This document shows, piece by piece, positions 7,880 through 15,829 of a stretch of DNA of 64,000 nt. Both the position numbers and the translations under genes were made by a program. Under the pieces are notes generated by a model. That model worked only from the letters and a program-made list of their open reading frames with translations, did not search any database and had not been told where the DNA came from. How positions within the stretch are numbered: position 1 is the first letter of the stretch; each line of letters begins with the position of its first letter. Source of the DNA: Kribbella aluminosa (GTDB lineage: Bacteria > Actinomycetota > Actinomycetes > Propionibacteriales > Kribbellaceae); the NCBI RefSeq assembly GCF_017876295.1, contig NZ_JAGINT010000001.1:248001-312000 (forward strand), written 5' to 3'.

Positions 7880-8524
7880 TCAGGAGGTGATGGTCAGCTC
7901 GAGTGGGGTCGACAGGTAGAAGCCGCTGACCGTCTGCAGGGTGATCACGAGCGCCCATGTGCCGGGCGGGACGGCGTACCCGAGGTCGGGTACCAGTGAG
8001 GCTGTGCCGATGAGGGCGGGTACGGGACGGCTGTGCCCGGGGTCGATCGGGAACTCTATTCGCGGCGCGTTGTGCGGGCCGACGTAGAGGCCGACGACGG
8101 CGCCGGAGCTGTCGGTCACCGTGGAGTGCAGATCGCCCGCGGTGATGAGGACCTGTTGGTGTGCGGCGTGGTTCGTCACGAGGACGTCTTGCTTGGAGTG
8201 ATGGCCGGAGCGGATCGTCAACGGGGCAAGGAGGTCGGCGGTGAGCTCGCCGCGGTCGGCGGGTTCACCGTGTAGTTGGCGGGCGAGCTCGTCCACGAAC
8301 AGTTGCCTGCCCGGGAAGGTCAGAGCGCCGACCTGCAGCTCGACGAGGTCGCCGTACTTCGCGTGAAGCTCCCCCGCAATGCCGGTCGCCCAGGCAGCGA
8401 GCTGAATCCGGAACCGCCGCTCGTGCCTACGCTCGGTGGAGGGGCTTGGCCACACGACAAGTGGCCGCGGCGACTCCTCGCGATACCGCAGCAGATCTTC
8501 CCGCAAACTCTCCCAACCGACCAT
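7880..8524 (-). CDS. Hypothetical protein, 214 aa
   Basis: I do not recognise a family. The N-terminal half is rich in charged helices (REDLLRYREE, ERRHERRFRIQLAAWATGIAGELHAKYGDLVELQVGALTFPG). The C-terminal half is beta-rich and hydrophobic (VGLYVGPHNAPRIEF, TWALVITLQTVSGFYLSTPLELTITS). There is no signal peptide or membrane segment. Third-position G/C bias supports real coding. It is convergent with the sigma factor gene, 3 bp apart, so it is not part of that transcription unit. Confidence 0.65.
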   Translation of the reverse strand: MVGWESLREDLLRYREESPRPLVVWPSPSTERRHERRFRIQLAAWATGIAGELHAKYGDLVELQVGALTFPGRQLFVDELARQLHGEPADRGELTADLLAPLTIRSGHHSKQDVLVTNHAAHQQVLITAGDLHSTVTDSSGAVVGLYVGPHNAPRIEFPIDPGHSRPVPALIGTASLVPDLGYAVPPGTWALVITLQTVSGFYLSTPLELTITS

Positions 8525-8594
8525 CGCCGCTCCAGTGGCTCAGAACCGAACAAACCACCTGACTCGCTGACGGTCAACGGTTGATGATGCTGGG

Positions 8595-8954
8595 ATGCCT
8601 GAACGACATTCGCGTGCTGTGCCCGGTGGACGGGCGTTCTATCTGACTGAGCGGCTTTGGGAGTTGTCGGCGGAGCTTGCCGCGGAGGCTGTGGCAATCG
8701 AGAGTATTCGGGAGTTTGATGAGGACTGCTGGTTCGGTGGGCGGGCGGTGACCTGCCGGATGGTGGCTCGGCATGCTGAGCGGATTCAGAAGGCGGATCT
8801 GCGGTATCCGGTGATTCTTTCGGCGGACGGGCGGCTGATGGATGGTGGGCATCGGATTGCGAAGGCGTGGCTGAGCGGCGGGACGACCGTCGATGCAGTT
8901 CGCTTCGTCGTGGACCCCGAACCGGACTACATCCGGTGGGACCCGACCGACTGA
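8595..8954 (+). CDS. ParB/sulfiredoxin-like domain small protein
   Basis: A 119-residue protein. Its C-terminal half contains YPVILSADGRLMDGGHRIAKAW, the ParB/Srx-like fold signature (a short strand, D-G-x-x-x-D-G-x-H-R, then a helix). The helix-turn-helix of true ParB proteins is absent, so a chromosome partition role is unlikely; such stand-alone domains are often nucleotide-binding proteins or uncharacterised. It ends 4 bp from the convergent dehydrogenase gene. Confidence 0.6.
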   Translation: MPERHSRAVPGGRAFYLTERLWELSAELAAEAVAIESIREFDEDCWFGGRAVTCRMVARHAERIQKADLRYPVILSADGRLMDGGHRIAKAWLSGGTTVDAVRFVVDPEPDYIRWDPTD

Positions 8955-8957
8955 CTC

Positions 8958-9920
8958 CTACTTCACCAGGTGGGCGGATTCGGGGACGGGGGTCAGGGGG
9001 GTGCCATTGGTGAGGTAGTGGGTGAGGTTTTCGACGACCAGGTTGGCCATGGCGGTGCGGGTGGGTTGGGTGGCGGAGCCCACGTGGGGGAGGAGGACCG
9101 CGTTGGGGAGGGTGAGGAGGTCGGGGTGGACCTTGGGCTCGTGTTCGAAGACGTCCAGGCCGGCGGCTTGGATGGTGTTGGTGCGGAGGGCGTCGACCAA
9201 GGCCTGCTCGTCGACGACGGTGCCGCGGGCTACGTTGATGAGGATGCCGTCGGGGCCCAGCGCCTTGAGGACCTCGGCGTCGACGAGGTGGCGCGTGGTC
9301 GGGCCGCCGGGGATGACGACCATCAGCGTGTCGATGTCGGCGGCCATCTCGACCAGGGACGGGTAGTACCGGTAGTCGACCGGCTTCGGGCTGCGGTTGT
9401 GGTAGGCGACCGAGACGCCGAACGGCTGGACGCGGTCGGCGATCGCCTGGCCGATGCGGCCGAGGCCGAGGATGCCCATCCGGCGGCCGTGCATGGTTGC
9501 GCGGGTCAACGGGTACGGCGTACCGTCCGCCCACTCGCCGTCGCGCAGGTACCGCTCGGCCTGGCCTAGCTCGCGGACAGTCATCAGCAGCAGGCCCAGC
9601 GCGGTGTCGGCGACCTCGTCGTCCAGGACACCGGGGGTGTTCGTGACGATGACGCCACGCTCGGCGGCGGCCACCGCGTCGATGCGGTCGTACCCGACGC
9701 CGAAACTGGCGACCAGCCGTACGGCGGGGAGCCGGTCGAGCCACGGGCCGTCGATCCTCGTACCGCCGGTGGCGACGGCAACGATCTCGTCCCGGCGGGC
9801 CGCGAGCACCGCGTCCGGATCGGTCTCCTGCCAGAGCCTGATCAGCTCGCAGTGACCGTCCAACCCGGCGGCGACAGCTTCGTTCATCGGTCCTGGCATC
9901 AGCACGACTGGAAGTCCCAT
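8958..9920 (-). CDS. D-isomer-specific 2-hydroxyacid dehydrogenase
   Basis: A 320-residue NAD(P)-dependent dehydrogenase interconverting 2-oxoacids and D-2-hydroxyacids. The Rossmann motif is GLGRIG (152-157). The catalytic triad is R232 (NVARGTVVDE), E261 (FEHEPKV) and H279 (LPHVGSAT). These features fit the glyoxylate/hydroxypyruvate reductase branch, but the substrate is not determined. The start at 9920 places the first beta strand at the N-terminus; an upstream in-frame start would add 17 residues. Confidence 0.88.
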   Translation of the reverse strand: MGLPVVLMPGPMNEAVAAGLDGHCELIRLWQETDPDAVLAARRDEIVAVATGGTRIDGPWLDRLPAVRLVASFGVGYDRIDAVAAAERGVIVTNTPGVLDDEVADTALGLLLMTVRELGQAERYLRDGEWADGTPYPLTRATMHGRRMGILGLGRIGQAIADRVQPFGVSVAYHNRSPKPVDYRYYPSLVEMAADIDTLMVVIPGGPTTRHLVDAEVLKALGPDGILINVARGTVVDEQALVDALRTNTIQAAGLDVFEHEPKVHPDLLTLPNAVLLPHVGSATQPTRTAMANLVVENLTHYLTNGTPLTPVPESAHLVK

Positions 9921-10071
9921 GCGTTCATCCTCGACGACGAGCACGGCCCGCACCAGGAACCCGACCGGCACTTCTCAGGAACTGGACCGGAACCGAAGTT
10001 CACCCCCGCTTTCCCGCCCAGACCTGTTGCGGCGGCGGACGGAACGACGACGATCAGGAGAGGAGGCCATC

Positions 10072-11073
10072 ATGATCATCGACTGCGCTTACTACCGGGA
10101 CGGACGCCGCCAGCACGTCGAGGCGATGTCGGTCGCCGACGCCGCCGCGAGCTGCCGGGCCGGCGGGTTCGTCTGGCTGGGCATGTTCGAACCCACCCCC
10201 GAGGAACTCGCCGACGTCAGAACGAACTTCGGCCTGCACGAGCTGGCCGTCGAGGACGCACAGACGTTCCACCTCCGCCCCAAGGTCGAGCCGTACGAGG
10301 GCGACATCCGGCTGGTCATCCTGCGCACCGCCCGGTACGACGACACCCGCGAGGAGGTCGACTTCGGCGAGGTCAGCGTGTTCGTCGGGCCGTCGTTCGT
10401 GATCACCGTCCGGCAGGGCGTGGCGAGCGACCTGCACGGCGCCCGGATCCGCCTCGAGCAGCGCCCCGAACTCCTCGAGTGCGGCACCAGCTCCGTCCTC
10501 TGGGCGATCCTCGACCAGGTCGTCGACGGGTACGGCCCGGTGGTCGCTGAGCTGGAGCGCGACATCGAGGAGGTCGAACGGACCGTGTTCGCCGGTTCGG
10601 TCGCGCCGACGGAGCGGATCTACTTCCTGCGCCGCGAGGTGACCGACTTCTACCGCGCGGTCCACCCGCTGCTCGCCGTACTCGCGACCCTCGAACGCGA
10701 CGCTCGCGACACCGCGCTGCTGCCGTACTTCCGCGACGTCCGCGACCACCTGGTGCTGGTGAACGAGGAGGTCGCCGCGCAACGAGACCTGCTCGCCACG
10801 GTGCTGGAGGCGAACATGGCGGTGATCGGGGTCGAGCAGACCAAGGTCAGCGTCCGGCAGAACGCCACGATCGAGCAGCTCACGATCCTCGCCACGGTGT
10901 TCCTGCCGCTGACCTTCGTGACCGGGTTCTTCGGCCAGAACTTCGCCTGGATGGTCAACCGGATCGGGGCGGAGTGGGACTTCTTCGTGCTGGGCATCGG
11001 CGGTCTCCTCGTACCGTGCATCGCCCTGCTGATCTGGTTCCGCCGCCAACGCGCAGCCAGAGACGCGACCTGA
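10072..11073 (+). CDS. CorA-family divalent cation channel with a GQN in place of GMN
   Basis: A 333-residue protein with a large cytosolic N-terminal domain, a long stalk helix and two C-terminal transmembrane helices (about 270-290 and 302-325). CorA proteins conduct Mg2+ (or Co2+/Ni2+/Zn2+) as pentamers. The loop after the first membrane helix normally reads GMN; here it is FFGQNFAWMV, so Met is replaced by Gln. The ATG at 10072 follows AGGAGAGGAGG. The altered filter could change ion preference, though related actinobacterial sequences with this variant may exist. Confidence 0.85.
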   Translation: MIIDCAYYRDGRRQHVEAMSVADAAASCRAGGFVWLGMFEPTPEELADVRTNFGLHELAVEDAQTFHLRPKVEPYEGDIRLVILRTARYDDTREEVDFGEVSVFVGPSFVITVRQGVASDLHGARIRLEQRPELLECGTSSVLWAILDQVVDGYGPVVAELERDIEEVERTVFAGSVAPTERIYFLRREVTDFYRAVHPLLAVLATLERDARDTALLPYFRDVRDHLVLVNEEVAAQRDLLATVLEANMAVIGVEQTKVSVRQNATIEQLTILATVFLPLTFVTGFFGQNFAWMVNRIGAEWDFFVLGIGGLLVPCIALLIWFRRQRAARDAT

Positions 11074-11128
11074 GCCGCACGTCAGCCGGCTCGAACATCG
11101 GCCCGGCCGATAGGTACAGTCCCGTAAC

Positions 11129-11677
11129 GTGACGTCGCGGTTGATCGTGCTTCGGGGCAACTCGGGCTCCGGCAAGAGCTCTGTCGTGGAAGCGATCCGC
11201 GAGCGGTACGGACACGGCATCGCCTACATCGAGCAGGACTACGTACGCCGGACCGTCTTCCAGGAGCTGGCCGAGCCGGACGGTGCCAACATCGAGCTGA
11301 TCGGGCAGATGGCGAGCTATGCACTCGCCCGGGGCTTCCATGCAGTCGTAGAAGGCATCCTGCCGACCGTCCGGTACGGCGGGATGCTCGCGCGGCTGCA
11401 TCGTGACCACGGCGGGCACTTCTACTACCTGGACATCCCGTTCGAGGAGACCGTGCGGCGGCACGCGACTCGCGACAAGGCGAGCGCGTTCGCGGCCGAC
11501 GACATGGCCGACTGGTACCGCCCGAAGGATCTGCTGGACGAGCCGCGCGAGACGGTCATCGACGAGACCAGCTCGCTCGACGCGACCGTCCAGCAGATCC
11601 TGAACGAGACCGGACTATGCGGTCCAGCCGCCCAGTTGCAGGTCGGCGACGACGACGGGCTGACCGGTCGCGAGTGA
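11129..11677 (+). CDS. Small P-loop kinase (AAA/zeta-toxin-like)
   Basis: A 182-residue nucleoside/small-molecule kinase-like protein. The Walker A motif is GNSGSGKSS (10-18). HFYYLDIPFEETVRRHATR and the DWYRPKDLL segment with an Arg-rich lid resemble zeta-toxin/chloramphenicol phosphotransferase-like kinases. No antitoxin is adjacent, so a housekeeping or resistance kinase is as likely as a toxin. The start is GTG at 11129. The last 63 bp overlap the end of the convergent oxidoreductase gene. Confidence 0.7.
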   Translation: MTSRLIVLRGNSGSGKSSVVEAIRERYGHGIAYIEQDYVRRTVFQELAEPDGANIELIGQMASYALARGFHAVVEGILPTVRYGGMLARLHRDHGGHFYYLDIPFEETVRRHATRDKASAFAADDMADWYRPKDLLDEPRETVIDETSSLDATVQQILNETGLCGPAAQLQVGDDDGLTGRE

Positions 11678-12931
11678 CTGGTTCGCGGCGATGCCGACCG
11701 CGACCGCCCGGACGCCGTCGTGGACGTCGGCCGCCCGTCCCAGCGGATCGTTGCCCGCGCCAACGAACAGGTCGTCGTACAGCAGCTTGTCGCCGCCGCC
11801 GTGGCCGCCCTCGCCGCGTGGGATCTCGACCTCGACCGCGGTCGCCCAGTGCTTCTGCAGGACGAGCCGCTCACCGTTGCTGCGGACGTCGCCCGCGATC
11901 ACCCGGTCCGACGGGTAGCTCGGGTCGATCTGGTCGTCGACGACCGCGGCCCGCTCGACCACCTCGAGCTCGGCGCGGCCGAGCGTCCCGTTGACCGAAA
12001 CGCGGTACCCCTCCCACGGCGAGTGCGCGTTCAGCGAGTAGCTCAGCCGGGCACCGTTCGCGTACTCGGCGATCACCGACATGTTGTCCTCGATCGTGAT
12101 GCCCGGCGCGAACACGTCCTGGTCGCGCAGGTACCCGTCGTACTTCTCGGCCTCGTAGTACAGCTGGCGGTTCGTGTCGTCGGTGCGCAGGTCGAGCAGC
12201 CACGGGTCGTTGGCCGAACCATCGATCGTGCCGCGGGCCGGCCGCTCACCGAGACCGCGGGCGGCGGCGTTGCCGGAGCCGTAGAACGCCAGGCCGCCGG
12301 AGGCGAACACGCGCGTCGGCTGTGAGGCGATCCACCAGTTCACCAGGTCGAAGTGGTGTGACGCCTTGTGGATCAGCAGACCGCCGGAGTTCTTCTTCTC
12401 GCGGTGCCAGCGGCGGAAGTAGTCCGCGCCGTGCCGGGTGTCCAGCACCCACTGGAACTCGATGCTGGTGACCTGCCCGATCTCGCCGTCCCGGATCACC
12501 TGTCGGAGCGCGCTGTTCCGCGGCGAGTAGCGGTAGTTGAACGTGACGACCACGGACTTGCCGGACTCGTTCATGGCGTCGACGATCTGCCGGGTGCCGT
12601 CGGCGTCGATGGTCAGCGGCTTCTCGACGATCACGTCCGCGCCGGCGCGCAGCAGCCGCGACACCACGGCGGCGTGCGTGTAGTCGGGGCTGGTCACCAC
12701 GACGCGGTCGACGGACTGCTCCTTGACCATCCGCTCCAGGTCGTCGGCGCCGTACTGCGGGAGGTCCGGGCCGCCCAGCTCGGTCAGCTTGGTCTGGTGG
12801 AACGCGAGCCGGCCCGGGTTCGGGTCGAGCAGGGCGACGAGCTCGGCCTCCTCGGGGTGCTCCTGGAGGATGGCGCGGATGTACGACTGCGCTCGCGAAC
12901 CGGTTCCGGCGACTGCGTAGCGTCTGGGCAC
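11615..12931 (-). CDS. Gfo/Idh/MocA family NAD(P)-dependent oxidoreductase
   Basis: A 438-residue sugar/cyclitol-type dehydrogenase. It starts with a Rossmann motif (RYAVAGTGSRAQSY), has the active-site VEKPL motif and a C-terminal alpha/beta substrate domain (GGLLIHKASHHFDLVNWW). Members oxidise or reduce sugars and inositols. It is longer than the usual 330-380 residues because of a C-terminal extension. It is divergent from a LacI-family gene with a LacI-type operator between them, so it is probably the regulator's target. Its 3' end overlaps the convergent kinase gene by 63 bp. Confidence 0.85.
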   Translation of the reverse strand: MPRRYAVAGTGSRAQSYIRAILQEHPEEAELVALLDPNPGRLAFHQTKLTELGGPDLPQYGADDLERMVKEQSVDRVVVTSPDYTHAAVVSRLLRAGADVIVEKPLTIDADGTRQIVDAMNESGKSVVVTFNYRYSPRNSALRQVIRDGEIGQVTSIEFQWVLDTRHGADYFRRWHREKKNSGGLLIHKASHHFDLVNWWIASQPTRVFASGGLAFYGSGNAAARGLGERPARGTIDGSANDPWLLDLRTDDTNRQLYYEAEKYDGYLRDQDVFAPGITIEDNMSVIAEYANGARLSYSLNAHSPWEGYRVSVNGTLGRAELEVVERAAVVDDQIDPSYPSDRVIAGDVRSNGERLVLQKHWATAVEVEIPRGEGGHGGGDKLLYDDLFVGAGNDPLGRAADVHDGVRAVAVGIAANQSLATGQPVVVADLQLGGWTA

Positions 12932-12968
12932 GGCGGGCTCCTTCTACTCGTGTAGATCGACAACGCTA

Positions 12969-12980
12969 GCAACCGCTTTC
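12969..12980. promoter_or_regulatory. LacI-type operator
   Basis: GCAACCGCTTTC fits the LacI/CcpA-type consensus GNAANCGNTTNC at every defined position. It lies in the 79-bp gap between the Gfo/Idh/MocA gene and the LacI gene, so it can control both. Confidence 0.55.
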
Positions 12981-13010
12981 CGGCCCGGTCAACCGTCGTA
13001 CCATCACTGC

Positions 13011-13970
13011 ATGCCGAAGGAACCGGTCACCCGGAACGACGTCGCGGAGTACGCCGGCGTGAGTACCGCCGTGGTCAGCTACGTCGTGAACGAAGGCCCG
13101 CGGAAGGTCGCGCCGGAGACCCGGGACCGGGTGCTGGAGGCGATCCGCGCGCTCGGCTACCGGCCGAACGCCACCGCCCGGGCGCTCCGGATGGGAACCA
13201 CGCGGACGTTCGGACTGATTACGCCGGACGGCGGCAACCCGCTGTTCGCGGAGCTCGCGAAGGCGATCGACCGGGAGGCGGCCGCCCGCGGGTACGTCGT
13301 CCTGCAGACCAGCGCCGACGGCGACCCGGAGACCGAGAACGCGAAGATCGCCGAGCTGCTCGCCCGGCAGGTCAGCGGCCTGGTTCTGGTGGCACCGACC
13401 GACGACCCGAACCTGCGGGACGTCGACGTACCGGTGATCGCGATCAACCGCCGGCTGCCGACCGTCAGCTCGGTGCGGCCGGCGTACCGCGAGGGCGCCC
13501 GGCTCGGCGTCGAGCACCTGATCTCGCACGGCCACCGGCGGATCGGCCTGGTGATCGGTGGCGCCGGGCATCCCGAGCGCGAGCTCGGCTGGCGCGACGC
13601 GCTGGCGGCCGCGGCGCTGCCGGAGGGACCGGTCGCCCGCGCCACGTTCTCCCGTGAGGGCGGGTACCGGGCCGGCCAGACCCTGCTCCACCACGAGCCG
13701 ACCGCGATCTTCGCCAGCTCCGACCTGCAGGCGATCGGCGTCATGCGGGCCCTGCACGAGGCGGGCGTGGACGTCCCCGGAGACATCGCGGTCGTGGCCT
13801 TCGACGGTACGCCGGAAACGGAGTACACCTGGCCGCCGCTGACCGTCGTACGGCAGCCGGTCGAGAGCCTCGCCGAGGAGGCCGTCCGCCGGCTGATCGA
13901 AGGTGAGGACGCGGTCGAGGCCCTGACCGTCCCGACCGAGCTGATCCGCCGGAGGTCGTGCGGCTGCTAG
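13011..13970 (+). CDS. LacI family transcriptional regulator
   Basis: A 319-residue protein with an N-terminal helix-turn-helix (TRNDVAEYAGVSTAVVSYVVNEGP, about 7-30), the hinge helix (YRPNATARALRMG) and a periplasmic-binding-protein-like sensor (LVLVAPTDD, GHRRIGLVIGG, AIFASSDLQAIGVM). These proteins repress sugar genes and release DNA on binding a sugar. Its probable target is the divergent oxidoreductase gene. The TAG stop is built into a long inverted repeat shared with the next gene. Confidence 0.9.
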   Translation: MPKEPVTRNDVAEYAGVSTAVVSYVVNEGPRKVAPETRDRVLEAIRALGYRPNATARALRMGTTRTFGLITPDGGNPLFAELAKAIDREAAARGYVVLQTSADGDPETENAKIAELLARQVSGLVLVAPTDDPNLRDVDVPVIAINRRLPTVSSVRPAYREGARLGVEHLISHGHRRIGLVIGGAGHPERELGWRDALAAAALPEGPVARATFSREGGYRAGQTLLHHEPTAIFASSDLQAIGVMRALHEAGVDVPGDIAVVAFDGTPETEYTWPPLTVVRQPVESLAEEAVRRLIEGEDAVEALTVPTELIRRRSCGC

Positions 13971-14055
13971 GACGCACCTCCCGATCCCACGCCTACTGCG
14001 AGGTGCCCGCCGAGCACCTGCTCGCTACGGCGTGGGATCGGGAGGTACGTCCTAG
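13967..14055. terminator. 27-bp inverted repeat carrying both convergent stop codons
   Basis: Arms 13967-13993 and 14029-14055 are complementary at 26 of 27 positions, with a shorter GAGGTGC/GCACCT stem inside the 35-nt loop. Each arm ends in CTAG, which supplies the TAG stop of the LacI gene on one strand and the TAG stop of the Lrp gene on the other. It is a bidirectional terminator. Confidence 0.8.
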
Positions 14056-14540
14056 AGCGTTCCGACGTCCTCGAAGATCAGGGCGGTGCGGGTCGCGAGG
14101 ACCTCGGGGATCGCCTGGAGTTTCTCCAGGACCAGGCGCCGCAGGCCCTCGTTGTCGGCCGCGCGGACCAGCAGGATCGCGTCGAAGTCGCCGCCGACCA
14201 GCGCCATGTGCTTGATCTCCGGGATCGCCTGGAGCTGCTTGCGCAGCGACCGCCACGAGCTCTGCCGGAGACTCAGCGTGACGTACGCCGACGTACCCAG
14301 GCCGAGCCGGAGCGGGTCGACGGTGACGGTGAAACCGGTGATCACGCCGGTGTTCGTGAGCCGCTCGACGCGTGCGTACGCGTTCGCACGGGAGATGTGC
14401 ACCGCGTCGGCCAGCGCCCGGATCGACAGCCGTCCGTCGCGGCCGAGCGCCTCGATGATCAGCCGATCGACCTCGTCGAGCGCCGGGGCGACGACAATCT
14501 GTCCAGGACCGGCCCGGTGGACGATCACCTCGTCAGACAT
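14052..14540 (-). CDS. Lrp/AsnC family regulator, probably BkdR-like
   Basis: A 162-residue protein with an N-terminal winged helix-turn-helix (LDEVDRLIIEALGRDGRLSIRALADAVHISRANAYARVERL, about 21-62) and a C-terminal RAM/AsnC ligand domain (IKHMALVGGDFDAILLVRAADNEGLRRLVLEKLQAIPEV). Lrp-type proteins sense amino acids. It is divergent from a 2-oxoacid dehydrogenase operon, the classic arrangement of branched-chain keto-acid dehydrogenase (bkd) operons and their Lrp-type regulator, so it probably controls that operon. Confidence 0.85.
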   Translation of the reverse strand: MSDEVIVHRAGPGQIVVAPALDEVDRLIIEALGRDGRLSIRALADAVHISRANAYARVERLTNTGVITGFTVTVDPLRLGLGTSAYVTLSLRQSSWRSLRKQLQAIPEIKHMALVGGDFDAILLVRAADNEGLRRLVLEKLQAIPEVLATRTALIFEDVGTL

Positions 14541-14659
14541 TCTGAGCGTCCGATCTGCAGCTTGGAACCAAATGTCTCGCGATTCTCCCAGCTATAGATC
14601 CACTTGACCAGCAGGTACGACGATGTGGCTACCGTCCGTCTCCTGCGCTGGAGGGTCTC

Positions 14660-14743
14660 GTGAGCGAGCGAAGCGAGTTCACCATCAAACACAGTCCACA
14701 TCGCGCCTCATCGGCGCCCGGAGCGAAGCGAGGACGTCGATGA
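14660..14743 (+). other. Short leader ORF made of a dispersed start-codon repeat
   Basis: GTG at 14660, preceded by GGAGG at the right spacing, opens 27 codons (VSERSEFTIKHSPHR...) whose TGA overlaps the ATG of the E1-alpha gene as ATGA. The first 14 codons closely match the start of the E2 gene at 16813 (VSERSERIIKHSNT), and GAGCGAAGCGAG occurs twice (14666-14677 and 14721-14732). Third positions lack the G/C bias of real genes here, so it may be a duplicated repeat rather than a functional peptide. If translated, it could couple to E1-alpha. Confidence 0.4.
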
Positions 14744-15828
14744 GCTTCGTCTCGGAGCAGTTGCTCCCCTCCGCGGAACCCGTCTGTCTGATCGACCAGA
14801 ACGGCGTACCGCACGAGAACCCGTCGTACGAGCTGCCCGCGAGGGACCGGCTCGTCGACGGCTACACACAGTTGATCAAGGCCCGCCGGTTCAACGACCA
14901 GGCGAGCGCACTGGTCCGCCAGGGACGGCTGGCGGTCTACCCGTCGTCGCACGGGCAGGAGGCGTGCCAGATCGCCGCAACGATGGTGCTCCGCGAGGGT
15001 GACTGGCTGTTCCCGACGTACCGCGACTCGGTCGCGATCATGAGCCGTGGCGTCGACCCGATCGAGACGCTGACGCTGCTCCGCGGCGACTGGCACTCGG
15101 GCTACGACCCGTACGAGCACAAGGTCGCGCCGCAGTCGACCCCGCTCGCCACCCAGCTCCCGCATGCGGTCGGGGTGGCGCACGCGGCCCGGCTGAAGGG
15201 CGAGGACACGGTCGTGATGGCGCTGGTCGGTGACGGCGGCACCAGCGAGGGCGACTTCCATGAGGCGCTCAACTTCGCGGCGGTGTTCCGGGCGCCGGTG
15301 GTGTTCTTCGTGCAGAACAACGAGTACGCGATCTCGGTCCCGCTGGCCAAGCAGACCGCGGCGCCGTCCCTTGCGCACAAGGGAATCGGGTACGGCATTC
15401 CGGGTGAACGGGCCGACGGCAACGATCTTGCCGGCCTGCTCGCGGTGCTCGGGCAGGCGGTGGACAAGGCCCGCGCGGGTGCTGGACCGCAGCTGATCGA
15501 GGCGCACACGTATCGGGTCCAGGCGCACACGAACGCCGACGACGCGACCCGGTACCGCGCGGACGCCGAGGTCGCGCCGTGGCTCGAACGCGATCCGATC
15601 GACCGGCTGACGACGTACCTCTCGCAGAACGGCGGTCTGGACGACGAGGTGCGGCAGCGTGCGGAGGAAAACGCTGTACGAATTTCCGCGCAGCTGCGGG
15701 ACGGGCTGATGCCGGAGCCCGAGGTGGAGCCGGCCGAGCTGTTCGCCTATCTGTACGCCGAACAGACGCAGCAGCTGCGTGAGCAGGCCGCGTTCCTGCG
15801 CGACGAGCTGGCCCGAGAGGAGGCCTGA
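14740..15828 (+). CDS. 2-oxoacid dehydrogenase E1 component, alpha subunit (BCKDH/PDH type)
   Basis: A 362-residue thiamine-diphosphate subunit that decarboxylates a 2-oxoacid and transfers the acyl group to lipoyl-E2. The ThDP motif runs from GDGGTSE (164-170) to NN (193-194). RLAVYPSSHGQEACQ and FPTYRDSVAIMSRG are typical of the alpha subunits of heterotetrameric E1. It forms an operon with E1-beta (1-bp gap) and E2, beside an Lrp regulator, which favours the branched-chain enzyme over pyruvate dehydrogenase; sequence alone does not settle this. The ATG at 14740 gives the normal family N-terminus. Confidence 0.9.
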   Translation: MSFVSEQLLPSAEPVCLIDQNGVPHENPSYELPARDRLVDGYTQLIKARRFNDQASALVRQGRLAVYPSSHGQEACQIAATMVLREGDWLFPTYRDSVAIMSRGVDPIETLTLLRGDWHSGYDPYEHKVAPQSTPLATQLPHAVGVAHAARLKGEDTVVMALVGDGGTSEGDFHEALNFAAVFRAPVVFFVQNNEYAISVPLAKQTAAPSLAHKGIGYGIPGERADGNDLAGLLAVLGQAVDKARAGAGPQLIEAHTYRVQAHTNADDATRYRADAEVAPWLERDPIDRLTTYLSQNGGLDDEVRQRAEENAVRISAQLRDGLMPEPEVEPAELFAYLYAEQTQQLREQAAFLRDELAREEA

Positions 15829-15829
15829 C

